Part shown: positions 8,021 to 16,939 of the stretch, in pieces
How positions within the stretch are numbered: position 1 is the stretch's first letter
Layout: each line of letters opens with the position of its first letter
Source: an uncultured Lachnospiraceae bacterium
GTDB lineage: Bacteria > Bacillota > Clostridia > Lachnospirales > Lachnospiraceae
Length of the DNA: 48,543 nt
Assembly: GCA_947363565.1 (NCBI GenBank)
Contig: CANAPP010000020.1
Span: 1-48,543 of the forward strand
Reading direction: 5' to 3'
Notes under the pieces: model-generated
Databases searched by the model: none
Told to the model about the DNA's origin: nothing
What the model saw: only the letters and a program-made list of their open reading frames with translations
Translations under genes and position numbers: made by a program

Positions 8021-9838
8021 TTGGCAGAGATTAATCAAAGTAAAATCCGTAATTTTTGTATTATTGCCCATATCGATCACGGTAAATCCACCCTGGCGGA
8101 CCGTATCATCGAGATGACAGGACTTCTCACCAGCAGGGAGATGCAGTCCCAGGTGCTTGATAATATGGAGCTTGAGCGTGAACGGGGCATTACGATCAAG
8201 GCGCAGACGGTGCGCATTGTGTATAAAGCGAAGGACGGCGGGGAGTACATTTTCAATCTGATCGATACGCCGGGGCATGTGGACTTTAACTACGAAGTGT
8301 CCAGAAGCCTTGCGGCATGTGACGGGGCGATCCTCGTGGTGGACGCGGCTCAGGGCGTGGAGGCCCAGACGCTGGCTAATGTATATCTGGCTCTTGACCA
8401 TGACCTGGATGTGATGCCGGTGATCAATAAGGTGGATCTCCCCAGCGCAGAGCCGGAGCGTGTCATCGAGGAGATTGAGGATATCATCGGGATCGAGGCT
8501 CAGGATGCGCCCCGTATTTCTGCGAAGACCGGGCAAAATGTGGAGGAAGTCTTAGAGCAGATCATCGAGAAGATCCCCGCGCCGGTCGGAGACGCTAAGG
8601 CGCCTCTCAAGGCGTTGATCTTTGATTCGGTGTATGATTCTTATAAGGGCGTTATCGTCTTCTGCCGGATCAAGGAAGGGACGATCCGCAAGGGTACACC
8701 GATACTGATGATGGCTACCGGAGCGAAAGCGGAGGTCGTGGAGGTCGGATATTTCGGCGCCGGGCAGTTTATCCCCTGTGAGGAGCTGAGCGCAGGGATG
8801 GTGGGCTATATCACGGCAAGCATTAAGAATGTCAGGGATACCCGGGTGGGCGATACGATCACCAACGCCCAGGCGCCGTGCAGCAAGCCGCTTCCGGGAT
8901 ATAAAAAGGTGAATCCGATGGTCTACTGCGGCATGTATCCCGCAGACGGGGCGAAATACCCGGATCTCAGAGACGCCCTCGAGAAGCTTCAGCTTAACGA
9001 TGCCTCCCTGCAGTTTGAACCGGAGACGTCTGTCGCGCTGGGCTTTGGGTACCGCTGTGGTTTCCTGGGGCTTTTGCACCTGGAGATCATCCAGGAGCGC
9101 CTGGAGAGAGAGTATAATCTTGATCTGGTGACGACGGCGCCGGGCGTTGTCTACAAGGTATATAAGACAAATGGGGAAGTCATCGAGCTTACGAACCCGT
9201 CAAACCTTCCGGACGCCTCCGAGATTGAATATATGGAAGAGCCGATCGTGAAGGCGGAGATCATGGTCACCTCGGAGTTTATCGGGGCCATTATGGATCT
9301 TTGTCAGGAAAGGCGGGGGATTTATGAAGGCATGGAGTATATGGAGGAGACACGCGCGCTTCTTCATTACCGGTTGCCGCTCAACGAGATCATCTACGAT
9401 TTCTTCGACGCGCTGAAATCCCGCTCCAGAGGCTATGCTTCCTTTGACTATGAGATGGACGGCTATGTGCAGTCCGAGCTGGTGAAGCTTGATATCCTGA
9501 TCAATAAAGAAGAAGTGGACGCTCTTTCCTTTATCGTCCATGCCCAGACGGCGTACGAGCGGGGCAGGAAGATGTGCGAGAAGCTTAAGGAAGAGATCCC
9601 GCGTCATCTCTTTGAGATTCCAATCCAGGCGGCGATCGGCAGTAAGATCATCGCGCGTGAGACGGTGCGCGCCATGAGAAAGGACGTGCTTGCCAAGTGC
9701 TACGGCGGTGATATCACCCGTAAAAAGAAGCTCTTAGAGAAGCAGAAGGAAGGAAAGAAGCGTATGCGCCAGGTAGGCAATGTCGAGATCCCGCAGAAAG
9801 CATTCATGAGCGTACTGAAGCTGGATGACAAAAAGTGA
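8021..9838 (+). CDS. lepA: Elongation factor 4 (LepA), ribosome back-translocation GTPase
   Basis: LepA/EF4 binds the ribosome and promotes back-translocation and late assembly steps under stress. The 605-residue protein has P-loop AHIDHGKST at residues 16-24, the switch II DTPGH motif near residue 83, NKVD near 136, and the family-specific C-terminal domain ending near the [21 protein letters not shown] block. The chosen start is TTG 8021 ([11 protein letters not shown]), which has AAAGGTG about 7 bases upstream and gives the standard N-terminus; GTG 8012 in frame lies on top of that ribosome site. Its stop overlaps the hemW start, so the two genes are coupled. Very high confidence. Confidence 0.97.
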   Translation: MAEINQSKIRNFCIIAHIDHGKSTLADRIIEMTGLLTSREMQSQVLDNMELERERGITIKAQTVRIVYKAKDGGEYIFNLIDTPGHVDFNYEVSRSLAACDGAILVVDAAQGVEAQTLANVYLALDHDLDVMPVINKVDLPSAEPERVIEEIEDIIGIEAQDAPRISAKTGQNVEEVLEQIIEKIPAPVGDAKAPLKALIFDSVYDSYKGVIVFCRIKEGTIRKGTPILMMATGAKAEVVEVGYFGAGQFIPCEELSAGMVGYITASIKNVRDTRVGDTITNAQAPCSKPLPGYKKVNPMVYCGMYPADGAKYPDLRDALEKLQLNDASLQFEPETSVALGFGYRCGFLGLLHLEIIQERLEREYNLDLVTTAPGVVYKVYKTNGEVIELTNPSNLPDASEIEYMEEPIVKAEIMVTSEFIGAIMDLCQERRGIYEGMEYMEETRALLHYRLPLNEIIYDFFDALKSRSRGYASFDYEMDGYVQSELVKLDILINKEEVDALSFIVHAQTAYERGRKMCEKLKEEIPRHLFEIPIQAAIGSKIIARETVRAMRKDVLAKCYGGDITRKKKLLEKQKEGKKRMRQVGNVEIPQKAFMSVLKLDDKK

Positions 9839-10947
9839 TGAAGCCGCTGGAAATCTATGTGCATATACCGTTCTGCGTGAAAAAATGTAATTACTGCGAT
9901 TTCCTGTCCGCGCCCGCATCCAGGGAGGCGCGGCAGGGATATATAGAGAGCCTTTGCGGGCAGATCCGTTCTTACGCAGATGCGGCAAAGGCTTATGGTG
10001 TTGTCAGCATTTTCATCGGGGGAGGGACGCCTTCGCTGCTTACCGGGAGTCAGATAGCGGCCGTCTTTGGGGCGGTCAGGGAGACATTTTCGGTGGAAGC
10101 GGAAGCGGAGATCACCATAGAGATGAATCCGGGTACTGTGTCCCGGGAGAAACTTAAGGCTTACCGGGACGTGGGGATCAACCGCCTGAGCATCGGCCTG
10201 CAGTCTGCGGATGATGAGGAGTTAAAGACGCTTGGGAGGATCCATACCTTTGCGGATTTCCTTGAGACTTACCGGATGGCGAGGGCGGAGGGCTTTGGGA
10301 ATATCAATGTTGACCTGATGTCGGCGATTCCGGGACAGACGGTGGAAAGCTACACGCGGACACTCCGGAGGACGGCAGCGCTTTCACCGGAGCATATCTC
10401 GGCGTACAGCCTGATCATCGAGGAAGGGACGCCGTTTTTTGCTCTGTATGGAGAAGGGGCAGGCGGGCATGATGAATATGGCCGCCTGCCCCTCCCGGAT
10501 GAGGACAGTGAGCGGCAGATGTATTATGATACGAAACGGATTCTCGGCGAGTACGGCTATCACCGGTATGAGATCTCCAACTATGCAAAGCCGGGGTACG
10601 CATGCCGCCACAATCTTGGCTATTGGAACCGGACAGAATATCTGGGCTTCGGGGACGGCGCAGCTTCGCTGATGGATCATAAACGGTGGGTGACAGGAGG
10701 TACGCCGGAGGAACTTAGCCGGGAGGATGAGATGGAGGAATACATGTTCCTGGGGCTTCGCAAGATGGAAGGAGTGTCTAAGACGGAATTTAAGAGGCTG
10801 TTCGATGTTTCCATGGATAGTGTGTACGGAAAAGTGCTTGCAGATATGGAGGATAAGGATCTGTTGGAACAGGCGGGGGATTTCGTGCGGCTGACCGAGA
10901 AGGGGATTGACGTCAGTAATTATGTGATGAGTGGATTTCTTTTGTAA
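9838..10947 (+). CDS. hemW: Radical SAM family heme chaperone HemW
   Basis: HemW (once annotated as oxygen-independent coproporphyrinogen III oxidase) is a radical SAM protein that binds heme and delivers it to target proteins. The 4Fe-4S motif CX3CX2C is at Cys13, Cys17 and Cys20 (PFCVKKCNYCDF). GGGTPSLL near residue 60 and the HNLGYWNRTEYLGFGDGA block near 255 are typical. Total length about 369, as expected. The start is ATG 9838, sharing its A with the lepA stop codon (GTG 9835 is an alternative). The lepA-hemW pairing is conserved in Firmicutes. Whether this organism makes heme cannot be seen here. Confidence 0.94.
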   Translation: MKPLEIYVHIPFCVKKCNYCDFLSAPASREARQGYIESLCGQIRSYADAAKAYGVVSIFIGGGTPSLLTGSQIAAVFGAVRETFSVEAEAEITIEMNPGTVSREKLKAYRDVGINRLSIGLQSADDEELKTLGRIHTFADFLETYRMARAEGFGNINVDLMSAIPGQTVESYTRTLRRTAALSPEHISAYSLIIEEGTPFFALYGEGAGGHDEYGRLPLPDEDSERQMYYDTKRILGEYGYHRYEISNYAKPGYACRHNLGYWNRTEYLGFGDGAASLMDHKRWVTGGTPEELSREDEMEEYMFLGLRKMEGVSKTEFKRLFDVSMDSVYGKVLADMEDKDLLEQAGDFVRLTEKGIDVSNYVMSGFLL

Positions 10948-10960
10948 AAATGCCGAAAAA

Positions 10961-11016
10961 ATGCCGCCCGCCGACAGTCTTTTGCTTATGGCAGCAAGAC
11001 CGTGGGCGAAGCGGCA
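10961..11016. terminator. Convergent-end hairpin after hemW
   Basis: An imperfect long stem with ATGCCGC at 10961-10967 pairing with GCGGCAT at 11011-11017, plus inner complementarity (AGTCTT with AAGAC). It lies between the converging ends of hemW (plus) and the DUF4364 gene (minus), the right place for a shared terminator, though the T-run is weak. Confidence 0.4.
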
Positions 11017-11023
11017 TAGCTTC

Positions 11024-11539
11024 TTACCCGAGCAGTGTCTTCATCACCGCAGCGTAAACTTCCCCATTTCTGGCAGACCAGTTGTTGGCGATGGTGGATG
11101 CTTCCGCCTTGGTGGGGACCGTGAGGGTCAGGTCGATCAGGGGAAGTCCCTGCTCCATGATCTGGCAGCGCACGCTGTACTCACTGGCGGAGTTCAGATA
11201 ATAGTCTGACCGGACGGAGTTTTCATTTTTCAGCTCGAACTGCCTGCTTTTTAAAAAGTCCTGGATATCTTTACGGATGTCCGGGGAGATGTCATTGCGG
11301 AAAAGCTGCACTGTCTTTTCACCTTCATCGGTCAGGTAGTAGAGCGTGCGGTTATGGGTGCTCTCTTTGCGGATCAGCCCGTCTTCGGCCAGCTCGCCGA
11401 TCGCCTGATGCAGCTTAAAATAATCCGTATACCCCTGATCTAAGACAAAGTCTGAAATCTGCGCGTTTGTCAGCGGAAAATCTATGCAGTTCAGCATATA
11501 GAGAACAATCAGTTTATAAAGCTTGGATGCAGTTGTCAT
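11024..11539 (-). CDS. DUF4364 family protein (winged-helix-like)
   Basis: The 171-residue protein matches the DUF4364 family, found almost only in Clostridia. The N-terminal part (KLYKLIVLYMLNCIDFPLTN, then ISDFVLDQGYTDYF and LHQAIGELAEDGLI) reads as a winged helix, and residues 60-75 (TLYYLTDEGEKTV) as its wing, so a DNA-binding role is likely but unproven. The start is ATG 11539, with AAGGAG upstream. The start lies 26 bases inside the 3' end of the radical SAM gene on the same strand, so the pair is co-transcribed and possibly translationally coupled. Its target is unknown. Confidence 0.85.
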   Translation of the reverse strand: MTTASKLYKLIVLYMLNCIDFPLTNAQISDFVLDQGYTDYFKLHQAIGELAEDGLIRKESTHNRTLYYLTDEGEKTVQLFRNDISPDIRKDIQDFLKSRQFELKNENSVRSDYYLNSASEYSVRCQIMEQGLPLIDLTLTVPTKAEASTIANNWSARNGEVYAAVMKTLLG

Positions 11540-12473
11540 GGTGGAACTCCTTTCCCTGCCAGATATCATTTTTTTTAAGGTGCGCCTGGATCTGGTTCAA
11601 TACCTTGCGCTTATCCGTGCTCCACATCGGTGTCACAAGGAGGGATCTCGGGCCGTCGCCGGTCAGACGGTGGATGACGATGTCCGGCCTCAGGGCGGCA
11701 ATGCAGCGTCCGGTGATGCCGATATACTCCTCCATGGAAAGGACGCAGAAAGGCTGCTTCTGATAGAAGTCCGCCAGATCGGTGTCTTTTAAGATATGGA
11801 GAAGCTGAAGTTTAATGCCCTGGATGTCCATTCCGTTTAAAAAACGGACGGTGGAGAGCATGTGTTCTTCCTCCTCGCCGGGAAGCCCCAGAATGATGTG
11901 GACGATGACGGTGATGCCCCGGGCGCGCAGCGCCGATACCGCCTGCTCAAATACGGGCAGTCCATAACCTCTCCGGATAAACTGCGCGGTGCGCGCGTGT
12001 ATCGTCTGCAGTCCCAGTTCTACCCACACAGGCTTTATGCCATTCAGCCTGCCAAGGAGGTCAAGGACATCTTCGCCCAGGCAGTCGGGCCTCGTGGCGA
12101 TGGACAGCACGCGGATATCCGGACGGCGGATCGTCTCGGTAAATATGCGCCTTAAGTACTCACAGGGGGCGTAAGTGTTTGTGTAAGCCTGAAAATATGC
12201 GATGTAGGATGAGCCGGAGTACTTGGCGGCTACCAGTTTTTTGGCGGATTCTATCTGTTCGTCTATCGTAAGCGCAGGGCTTGGGGAAAAGTCTCCGGAG
12301 CCGCCCCTGCTGCAGAAGATGCATCCTTTGTCCCCAAGGGTGCCGTCTCTGTTGGGGCAGGTCATGCCGCCGTTTAAGGACAGTTTATAAAGCTTTTCGC
12401 CGAATTGTTCCTTAAGATAATGATCCAGGGAATGATAGCGTTTTTCTCCCCAGCGTACTGTCTGCGTACCCAT
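11514..12473 (-). CDS. TIGR01212 family radical SAM protein (YhcC-like)
   Basis: A 319-residue radical SAM protein of the TIGR01212/YhcC family. Its cluster cysteines have the family's unusual spacing CX11CX2C at Cys39, Cys51 and Cys54 (MTCPNRDGTLGDKGCIFC). SRGGSGDFS follows, and WVELGLQTIHARTAQFIRRG (about 150-170) is a typical internal block. Members are widespread in bacteria; the reaction is not established, though a role in RNA or cofactor modification has been proposed. It is the first gene of a two-gene minus-strand operon with the DUF4364 gene. Start is ATG 12473, preceded by GGGAGGATATC. Confidence 0.92.
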   Translation of the reverse strand: MGTQTVRWGEKRYHSLDHYLKEQFGEKLYKLSLNGGMTCPNRDGTLGDKGCIFCSRGGSGDFSPSPALTIDEQIESAKKLVAAKYSGSSYIAYFQAYTNTYAPCEYLRRIFTETIRRPDIRVLSIATRPDCLGEDVLDLLGRLNGIKPVWVELGLQTIHARTAQFIRRGYGLPVFEQAVSALRARGITVIVHIILGLPGEEEEHMLSTVRFLNGMDIQGIKLQLLHILKDTDLADFYQKQPFCVLSMEEYIGITGRCIAALRPDIVIHRLTGDGPRSLLVTPMWSTDKRKVLNQIQAHLKKNDIWQGKEFHHDNCIQAL

Positions 12474-12502
12474 GATATCCTCCCATCATATAACCTGGTA
12501 TC

Positions 12503-12531
12503 ATCATATCATCCCGGGGCGTTCAAATCAA
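12503..12531 (-). promoter_or_regulatory. Candidate promoter for the TIGR01212-DUF4364 operon
   Basis: On the minus strand TTGATT (12526-12531) and TATGAT (12503-12508) have a 17-base spacer. The position, about 30 bases ahead of the ATG, is suitable. Confidence 0.5.
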
Positions 12532-12544
12532 CCTCAATTATCCT

Positions 12545-12573
12545 TTGAAGATTTGCGGCATAAGTGATAAAAT
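12545..12573 (+). promoter_or_regulatory. Candidate promoter for malic enzyme
   Basis: TTGAAG (12545-12550) and TAAAAT (12568-12573) are spaced by 17 bases, about 36 bases ahead of the malic enzyme ATG. It is divergent from the minus-strand promoter only 14 bases away. Confidence 0.55.
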
Positions 12574-12608
12574 AAAATCAGATTGGAAAAGTTAGGAGGT
12601 TGATAAAG

Positions 12609-13790
12609 ATGGATTATGCAAAAGAGTCACTGCGGCTTCATGGTGAATGGAAAGGAAAGATCGAGGTAGTTGCGACGGTGCCGGTGGAGACGAAGGAGGA
12701 TCTGGCGCTGGCTTACACACCGGGAGTTGCCAGGCCTTGTCTGGAGATACAGAAGGATACGGCGAAAAGCTACGACCTAACGCGGCGGCATAACATGTGT
12801 CTTGTGGTGACGGATGGCTCGGCGGTACTCGGGCTTGGCGATATCGGGCCGGAGGCGGGCATGCCGGTCATGGAAGGAAAATGCGTGCTGTTTAAGGCAT
12901 TTGGCGGTGTGGATGCATTTCCGCTCTGCATCAAGAGTAAGGACGTGGATGAGATTGTGAATACAGTTTATATGATATCCGGATCCTTTGCCGGAGTGAA
13001 TCTTGAGGATATCTCCGCGCCCAGGTGCTTTGAGATTGAAAGAAAGCTTAAGGAAAAATGTGATATCCCCATTTTTCACGACGACCAGCACGGGACGGCG
13101 ATCATCACTTTGGCGGGGCTTACCAACGCCCTTAAGGTAGTCGGGAAGAAGAAGGAAGAGATCAAGGTTGTGATGAACGGTGCGGGAGCGGCGGCAATCT
13201 CCATCGCGAAGCTGCTTCTGACGGCGGGGGTTAAGGATATCACTCTTTGCGACCGCAACGGCGCCATTTATAAAGGGCGTGAAAAGGGCATGAACCCGGT
13301 GAAGGAGGAGATGGCGGAGGTGACCAATCTCCAGAGGAAAGCAGGTACTCTTGCGGACATGCTTAAGGGCGCGGATGTATTCATCGGCGTATCTGCACCA
13401 GGAGTGGTGACCACAGATATGGTAAAGACTATGGCCAAAGATTCCATTGTGTTCGCCTGCGCCAACCCGACGCCGGAGATCTTTCCGGACGAGGCAAAGG
13501 CAGGCGGCGCGAAAGTTATAGCCACCGGACGGAGTGATTTCCCCAACCAGGTGAATAACGTGCTGGCATTCCCGGGGATTTTCCGGGGAGCCTTTGATGT
13601 GCGCGCTAAGGATATCAATGTAGAGATGAAGCTTGCCGCAGCGAAAGCCCTGGCTGATTTCATCCCGGAGGAGGAGCTGTGTGCAGACCACATCATCCCG
13701 CCTGCATTTGCAGAAGGCGTGGGAGAGGCAGTGGCCAAAGCCGTAGCAGAAGCAGCGGTAAAAACCGGGGTGGCCCGTATAACGCCGTAG
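12609..13790 (+). CDS. NAD(P)-dependent malic enzyme
   Basis: Oxidative decarboxylation of malate to pyruvate and CO2. The 393-residue short bacterial form has YTPGVARPCLEI near residue 38 (the catalytic Tyr region), VTDGSAVLGLGDIGPEAGMP near 68-87, the metal-binding HDDQHGTAI near 160, and the nucleotide fold GAGAAAISIAKLL near 197. NPTPEIFPDEA near 290 and DFPNQVNNVLAFPG near 318 are also typical. There is no phosphotransacetylase domain, as expected for Firmicutes. The start is ATG 12609, eight bases after TTAGGAGGT. It stands alone with its own promoter and a hairpin downstream. Cofactor preference (NAD or NADP) cannot be judged here. Confidence 0.95.
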   Translation: MDYAKESLRLHGEWKGKIEVVATVPVETKEDLALAYTPGVARPCLEIQKDTAKSYDLTRRHNMCLVVTDGSAVLGLGDIGPEAGMPVMEGKCVLFKAFGGVDAFPLCIKSKDVDEIVNTVYMISGSFAGVNLEDISAPRCFEIERKLKEKCDIPIFHDDQHGTAIITLAGLTNALKVVGKKKEEIKVVMNGAGAAAISIAKLLLTAGVKDITLCDRNGAIYKGREKGMNPVKEEMAEVTNLQRKAGTLADMLKGADVFIGVSAPGVVTTDMVKTMAKDSIVFACANPTPEIFPDEAKAGGAKVIATGRSDFPNQVNNVLAFPGIFRGAFDVRAKDINVEMKLAAAKALADFIPEEELCADHIIPPAFAEGVGEAVAKAVAEAAVKTGVARITP

Positions 13791-13820
13791 ATATCCATAG
13801 TTTGGAATATGAAGGCTTAT

Positions 13821-13857
13821 AATGAAAACGGAGGCCGGCATGGTCTCCATTTTCATT
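13821..13857. terminator. Hairpin terminator after malic enzyme
   Basis: AATGAAAACGGAG at 13821-13833 pairs with CTCCATTTTCATT at 13845-13857 with one mismatch. The A-run and T-run flanks make it a bidirectional terminator; it also lies downstream of the candidate minus-strand small ORF at 13876-13977. Confidence 0.7.
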
Positions 13858-13875
13858 AGTGAATCTCCATAAAAT

Positions 13876-13977
13876 TCAAAACGAATCTTTACTCGTGCCT
13901 TCATATGCTTCCGCGGGATTTCCTTCTGTTTCTGTTGCTTCAAACAATTCCGGGTTTTCAATCTCTACCGTATGCAT
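13876..13977 (-). CDS. Candidate small ORF, 33 residues, acidic
   Basis: In the roughly 440-base gap between malic enzyme and rho, the minus strand has ATG at 13977, a clear ribosome site (AAAAAAGGAAAGC, six bases between GGA and ATG) and a 33-codon frame ending at 13876. The peptide begins MHTVEIENPELFEATETEGN and is strongly acidic, with no membrane segment. The hairpin at 13821-13857 would terminate its transcript. It matches nothing I recognise. It could be a genuine small protein, or the remnant of a longer gene. Confidence 0.4.
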   Translation of the reverse strand: MHTVEIENPELFEATETEGNPAEAYEGTSKDSF

Positions 13978-14115
13978 ATGCTTTCCTTTTTTAGATGGTC
14001 AAAAATAGGTGTTTAGCTATCTGACATAACCCAACGGACATCCTGCACTTTCCGTTATACCGGTGAACGGATTTGTATGCCTGATAAAATGTTTCCTTCG
14101 TATCTGAAAAAAGTC

Positions 14116-14144
14116 TTTCCAATCTGGGAATGTTGTAGTATAAT
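14116..14144 (+). promoter_or_regulatory. Candidate rho promoter and leader
   Basis: A perfect TATAAT (14139-14144) has a weak -35 (TTTCCA, 14116-14121) at 17 bases. The resulting leader of about 80 bases before rho contains short complementary segments around GGTCGGTTCAGACC (14170-14183), which may form a small hairpin. Rho is autoregulated in other bacteria; this is only suggestive here. Confidence 0.45.
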
Positions 14145-14229
14145 CATAGCGTTACAACTATTTCAGGAAGGTCGGTTCAGACCGTTATCCCATTATAGCA
14201 GGATATTTTAAGAAAGGATTATAATATAT

Positions 14230-15570
14230 ATGATGAGAGAAAAATATGAATCCCTGCCCCTTGCTACCTTGAAGGAGCTTGCGAAGGCGAGAGGATTAAA
14301 AGGGATTTCAGTAATGAAAAAGGCAGGGCTTATTGAGCTTATGCTTAAGGAAGATGAGAAGGAGAAGAAGGAGAAGCAGGATGCCGTGAAGGAGATGTCT
14401 GCCAATACCGGGGATAAAGAGGTCCACGATATCGACCGGTTAGACAGCGGAGTGACTGTGCAGGGGATCCTGGAGGTTATGCCGGACGGCTACGGCTTTA
14501 TCAGGAGTGCCAATTATCTGCCCGGGGAGAACGATGTCTACGTATCCCCGTCCCAGATCCGCAAGTTCAACCTGAAGACGGGAGACATCCTGGAAGGGAA
14601 TACGCGGATCAAGACCCAGCAGGAGAAGTTCAGCGCCCTTCTGTACCTGACGAAGATTAATGAGATGGATCCGCTAAAGGCTATGCGCCGGACGAATTTT
14701 GAGGATATGACACCGATATTCCCTGACGAGAGGCTCAAGCTTGAGTGCGGAAAGACAAGCACGGCCATGCGGATCATGGACCTGATGTCGCCCATAGGAA
14801 AGGGGCAGAGAGGGATGATCGTATCGCCGCCAAAGGCAGGTAAGACAACCCTCCTTAAGCAGGTTGCCCTGTCTGTCCGCCAGAACAATCCGGAAGTACA
14901 TCTTTTGATCCTTTTGATTGATGAGCGCCCGGAGGAAGTGACGGATATCAAGGAGACCATCGAGGGGGAGAATGTGGAGGTCATCTATTCTACTTTTGAT
15001 GAGCTGCCGGAGCACCACAAGCGGGTTTCCGAGATGGTGATCGAACGCGCGAAGCGTTTAGTGGAGCATAAAAAGGACGTGATGATCATCCTTGACAGTA
15101 TTACAAGGCTTGCAAGGGCATATAACCTTACCGTGCCGCCGTCAGGGCGTACTCTGTCAGGCGGTCTTGACCCGGCAGCGCTTCATATGCCGAAGCGTTT
15201 CTTCGGCGCGGCGAGAAATATGCGCGGGGGCGGAAGCCTTACCATCCTTGCCAGCGCCCTGGTCAATACAGGCAGCAAGATGGATGACGTCATCTATGAG
15301 GAGTTCAAAGGAACAGGTAATATGGAGTTAGTCCTTGACCGCAAGCTTTCGGAGAAGCGGATGTTCCCGGCGATCGACATCGCGCCGTCAGGCACCAGAA
15401 GAGAAGACCTGCTTCTTTCTGCGCAGGAGCAGGAGGCGGTGGATACGATGCGCCGCGCGCTGAACGGGCTCCGTGCCGAGGAGGCTGTAGACAACATCCT
15501 GAATATGTTCAGCCGTACGAAAAATAATGTGGAATTGATTCAGTTAGTAAAAAAGACAAAATTAATCTAG
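14230..15570 (+). CDS. rho: Transcription termination factor Rho
   Basis: Rho is the hexameric RNA helicase that ends transcription of untranslated RNA. The 446-residue protein has the Rho N-terminal SAP-like segment (residues 5-40), then a short Lys/Glu-rich linker, the cold-shock-like RNA-binding domain with DGYGFIRS near residue 87, and the ATPase core with P-loop [11 protein letters not shown] at about 199-209. [13 protein letters not shown] near 237 and the Q-loop/R-loop region follow. No large insertion is seen. TTTAAGAAAGGATT precedes the start; ATG 14230 and 14233 are adjacent. It is followed by rpmE, the usual neighbour in Firmicutes. Confidence 0.97.
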   Translation: MMREKYESLPLATLKELAKARGLKGISVMKKAGLIELMLKEDEKEKKEKQDAVKEMSANTGDKEVHDIDRLDSGVTVQGILEVMPDGYGFIRSANYLPGENDVYVSPSQIRKFNLKTGDILEGNTRIKTQQEKFSALLYLTKINEMDPLKAMRRTNFEDMTPIFPDERLKLECGKTSTAMRIMDLMSPIGKGQRGMIVSPPKAGKTTLLKQVALSVRQNNPEVHLLILLIDERPEEVTDIKETIEGENVEVIYSTFDELPEHHKRVSEMVIERAKRLVEHKKDVMIILDSITRLARAYNLTVPPSGRTLSGGLDPAALHMPKRFFGAARNMRGGGSLTILASALVNTGSKMDDVIYEEFKGTGNMELVLDRKLSEKRMFPAIDIAPSGTRREDLLLSAQEQEAVDTMRRALNGLRAEEAVDNILNMFSRTKNNVELIQLVKKTKLI

Positions 15571-15596
15571 ACAAGAAAGAGCTTTTATGATACAAT
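15568..15596 (+). promoter_or_regulatory. Candidate promoter for rpmE
   Basis: TAGACA (15568-15573), which overlaps the rho stop codon, and TACAAT (15591-15596) are spaced by 17 bases, each one base from consensus. Transcription would start about 60 bases before rpmE. Confidence 0.6.
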
Positions 15597-15665
15597 ATGA
15601 AAGCTGTTTAGAAAAAAGAAAGATAACCGCGTTAAGCGTAAAACAAATAAAGAAGAGGTGAAATC

Positions 15666-15869
15666 ATGAAAGAAGGAATACATCCAGCATACCATCAGGC
15701 AACTGTAACTTGTAACTGCGGCAACACATTTGTGACCGGCTCTACAAACGAGGATATCCATGTGGAGATCTGTTCCAAGTGCCATCCGTTCTATACGGGA
15801 CAGCAGAAAGCAGCTCAGGCCCGCGGCCGTGTTGATAAGTTCAATAAGAAATACGGAATGGGAAAATAA
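15666..15869 (+). CDS. rpmE: 50S ribosomal protein L31, zinc-binding type
   Basis: A 67-residue ribosomal protein L31. All four zinc-ligand cysteines are present (Cys16, Cys18, Cys36, Cys39), so this is the zinc-ribbon C+ form rather than the zinc-free paralogue used under zinc starvation. [15 protein letters not shown] at the N-terminus and HPFYTG near residue 40 are diagnostic. It has a GAAGAGGTG ribosome site, its own likely promoter, and a strong terminator 13 bases after the stop, so it is probably abundantly expressed as a single-gene transcript. Confidence 0.97.
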   Translation: MKEGIHPAYHQATVTCNCGNTFVTGSTNEDIHVEICSKCHPFYTGQQKAAQARGRVDKFNKKYGMGK

Positions 15870-15882
15870 GCTTACAAGTATC

Positions 15883-15915
15883 GGGTTGAGGTTTTTTAAA
15901 ATCTCAACCCTTTTT
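15883..15915 (+). terminator. Intrinsic terminator after rpmE
   Basis: Perfect 8-base arms GGGTTGAG (15883-15890) and CTCAACCC (15903-15910) are followed by five T. It separates rpmE from the yqhQ-prmC-prfA run, although the ribosome site of yqhQ lies only a few bases on, so readthrough may feed those genes. Confidence 0.85.
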
Positions 15916-15930
15916 GTTAAAGGAGAATTT

Positions 15931-16866
15931 ATGAAATCATCGAATATCGGAGGACAGGCGGTCTTAGAGGGCATTATGATGAAGCATAAGGACGACTATG
16001 CGGTCGCCGTCAGGAAGCCGGACGGGAAGATCTTTGTGAAAAAGGATGTTTACCGTAGCGTGGTCGGCTTTAAGCCACTGACAAAGATTCCTTTTATCCG
16101 GGGAGTGTTCAACTTTATCGATTCGCTTGTGCTTGGGATTAAGACACTGACTTATTCTGCAGAGTTTTATGAGGATGAAGAGGATACAGTAAAGGAGCCG
16201 GAGAGCAAAGGCTCAGAAAAGCTTGTGATGGCGGGAGCCATTTTATTTTCAGTGGCTGCGGCAGTCGGTATCTTTATGGTGCTGCCTTATTTCCTTTCTT
16301 CGCTGCTTCGGCCGCTTATTACCTCGTATGCCTGGCGCACGGTTCTGGAGGGCTTTATGCGGATCGGCATATTTATCGCCTATGTGCTGCTGATCTCGAG
16401 GATGGAAGACATCCAGCGCACATTTATGTACCATGGTGCGGAGCATAAGTGCATCAACTGTATCGAACATGGGCTGCCGCTGACGGTGGATAATGTGCGG
16501 ATCAGCTCCCGGCAGCATAAGCGGTGCGGGACCAGCTTTTTGTTTTTCGTGCTTGCTATCGGTATCCTCCTCCTGCTGCTGATTCGGGTGGAGTCCCCGG
16601 TTATGCGGGTTGTGGTGCGGATTGCCCTTCTGCCTGTTATTGCGGGGATTTCTTACGAGGTGTTGAAGCTGGCAGGAAGAAGCGAGAATCCGGTGGTTGA
16701 TCTCTTAAGCAAGCCGGGACTTGCGATACAGAAGCTAACGACGAAGGAGCCGGATGACGATATGATAGAAGTGGCAATTCAGGCAGTGGAGGCAGTGTTT
16801 GACTGGAGAGCCTATGAAACGGAAAATTTCGGCGCCGCAGAAGATAAAAGGAGCGGGATGCTTTAG
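15931..16866 (+). CDS. DUF1385 family membrane protein (YqhQ-like)
   Basis: A 311-residue DUF1385 protein, an integral membrane family widespread in Firmicutes and of unknown function. The family signature is visible: SNIGGQAVLEGIMMK near the N-terminus, RGVFNFIDSL near residue 60, YHGAEHKCINCIEHG with conserved His/Cys residues (about 168-182) and RCGTSFLFFVL (about 200). Four hydrophobic segments are seen (about 102-126, 145-160, 204-222, 228-245). The start is ATG 15931 with AAAGGAG eight bases upstream. It precedes prmC and prfA, a conserved arrangement (rpmE-yqhQ-prmC-prfA) in Clostridia. The conserved His/Cys cluster hints at metal binding, but this is an inference. Confidence 0.92.
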   Translation: MKSSNIGGQAVLEGIMMKHKDDYAVAVRKPDGKIFVKKDVYRSVVGFKPLTKIPFIRGVFNFIDSLVLGIKTLTYSAEFYEDEEDTVKEPESKGSEKLVMAGAILFSVAAAVGIFMVLPYFLSSLLRPLITSYAWRTVLEGFMRIGIFIAYVLLISRMEDIQRTFMYHGAEHKCINCIEHGLPLTVDNVRISSRQHKRCGTSFLFFVLAIGILLLLLIRVESPVMRVVVRIALLPVIAGISYEVLKLAGRSENPVVDLLSKPGLAIQKLTTKEPDDDMIEVAIQAVEAVFDWRAYETENFGAAEDKRSGML

Positions 16867-16909
16867 TGCTACAGGGGATAAAAGGAGTGGGGTGCTTTAG
16901 CGCGGCAGG
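16843..16909 (+). repeat. 34-base tandem duplication at the yqhQ 3' end
   Basis: Copies at 16843-16875 and 16877-16909 share GATAAAAGGAG, then a G-rich run, GCTTTAG and CAGG, with a period of 34 bases and a handful of substitutions. The first copy holds the last seven codons and the stop of the DUF1385 gene; the second is a non-coding echo in the gap before prmC and brings an extra AAAAGGAG sequence. Confidence 0.75.
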
Positions 16910-16939
16910 AAAGGATAAGAAGGTAAAGAAAGGCAGAAT

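Noticed and set aside
7700-8536. 278-codon minus-strand frame across holA/lepA
   Set aside because: Crosses two real plus-strand genes and has no recognisable protein features.
12777-13961. Open frame of 394 codons on the minus strand opposite malic enzyme
   Set aside because: It lies in the mirror of a well-supported enzyme, has a composition dominated by His/Arg/Cys and no ribosome site; a reverse-frame artefact.
15760-15930. N-terminal extension of the DUF1385 protein overlapping rpmE
   Set aside because: The frame runs through rpmE and a terminator; the real start has AAAGGAG at 15919-15925.
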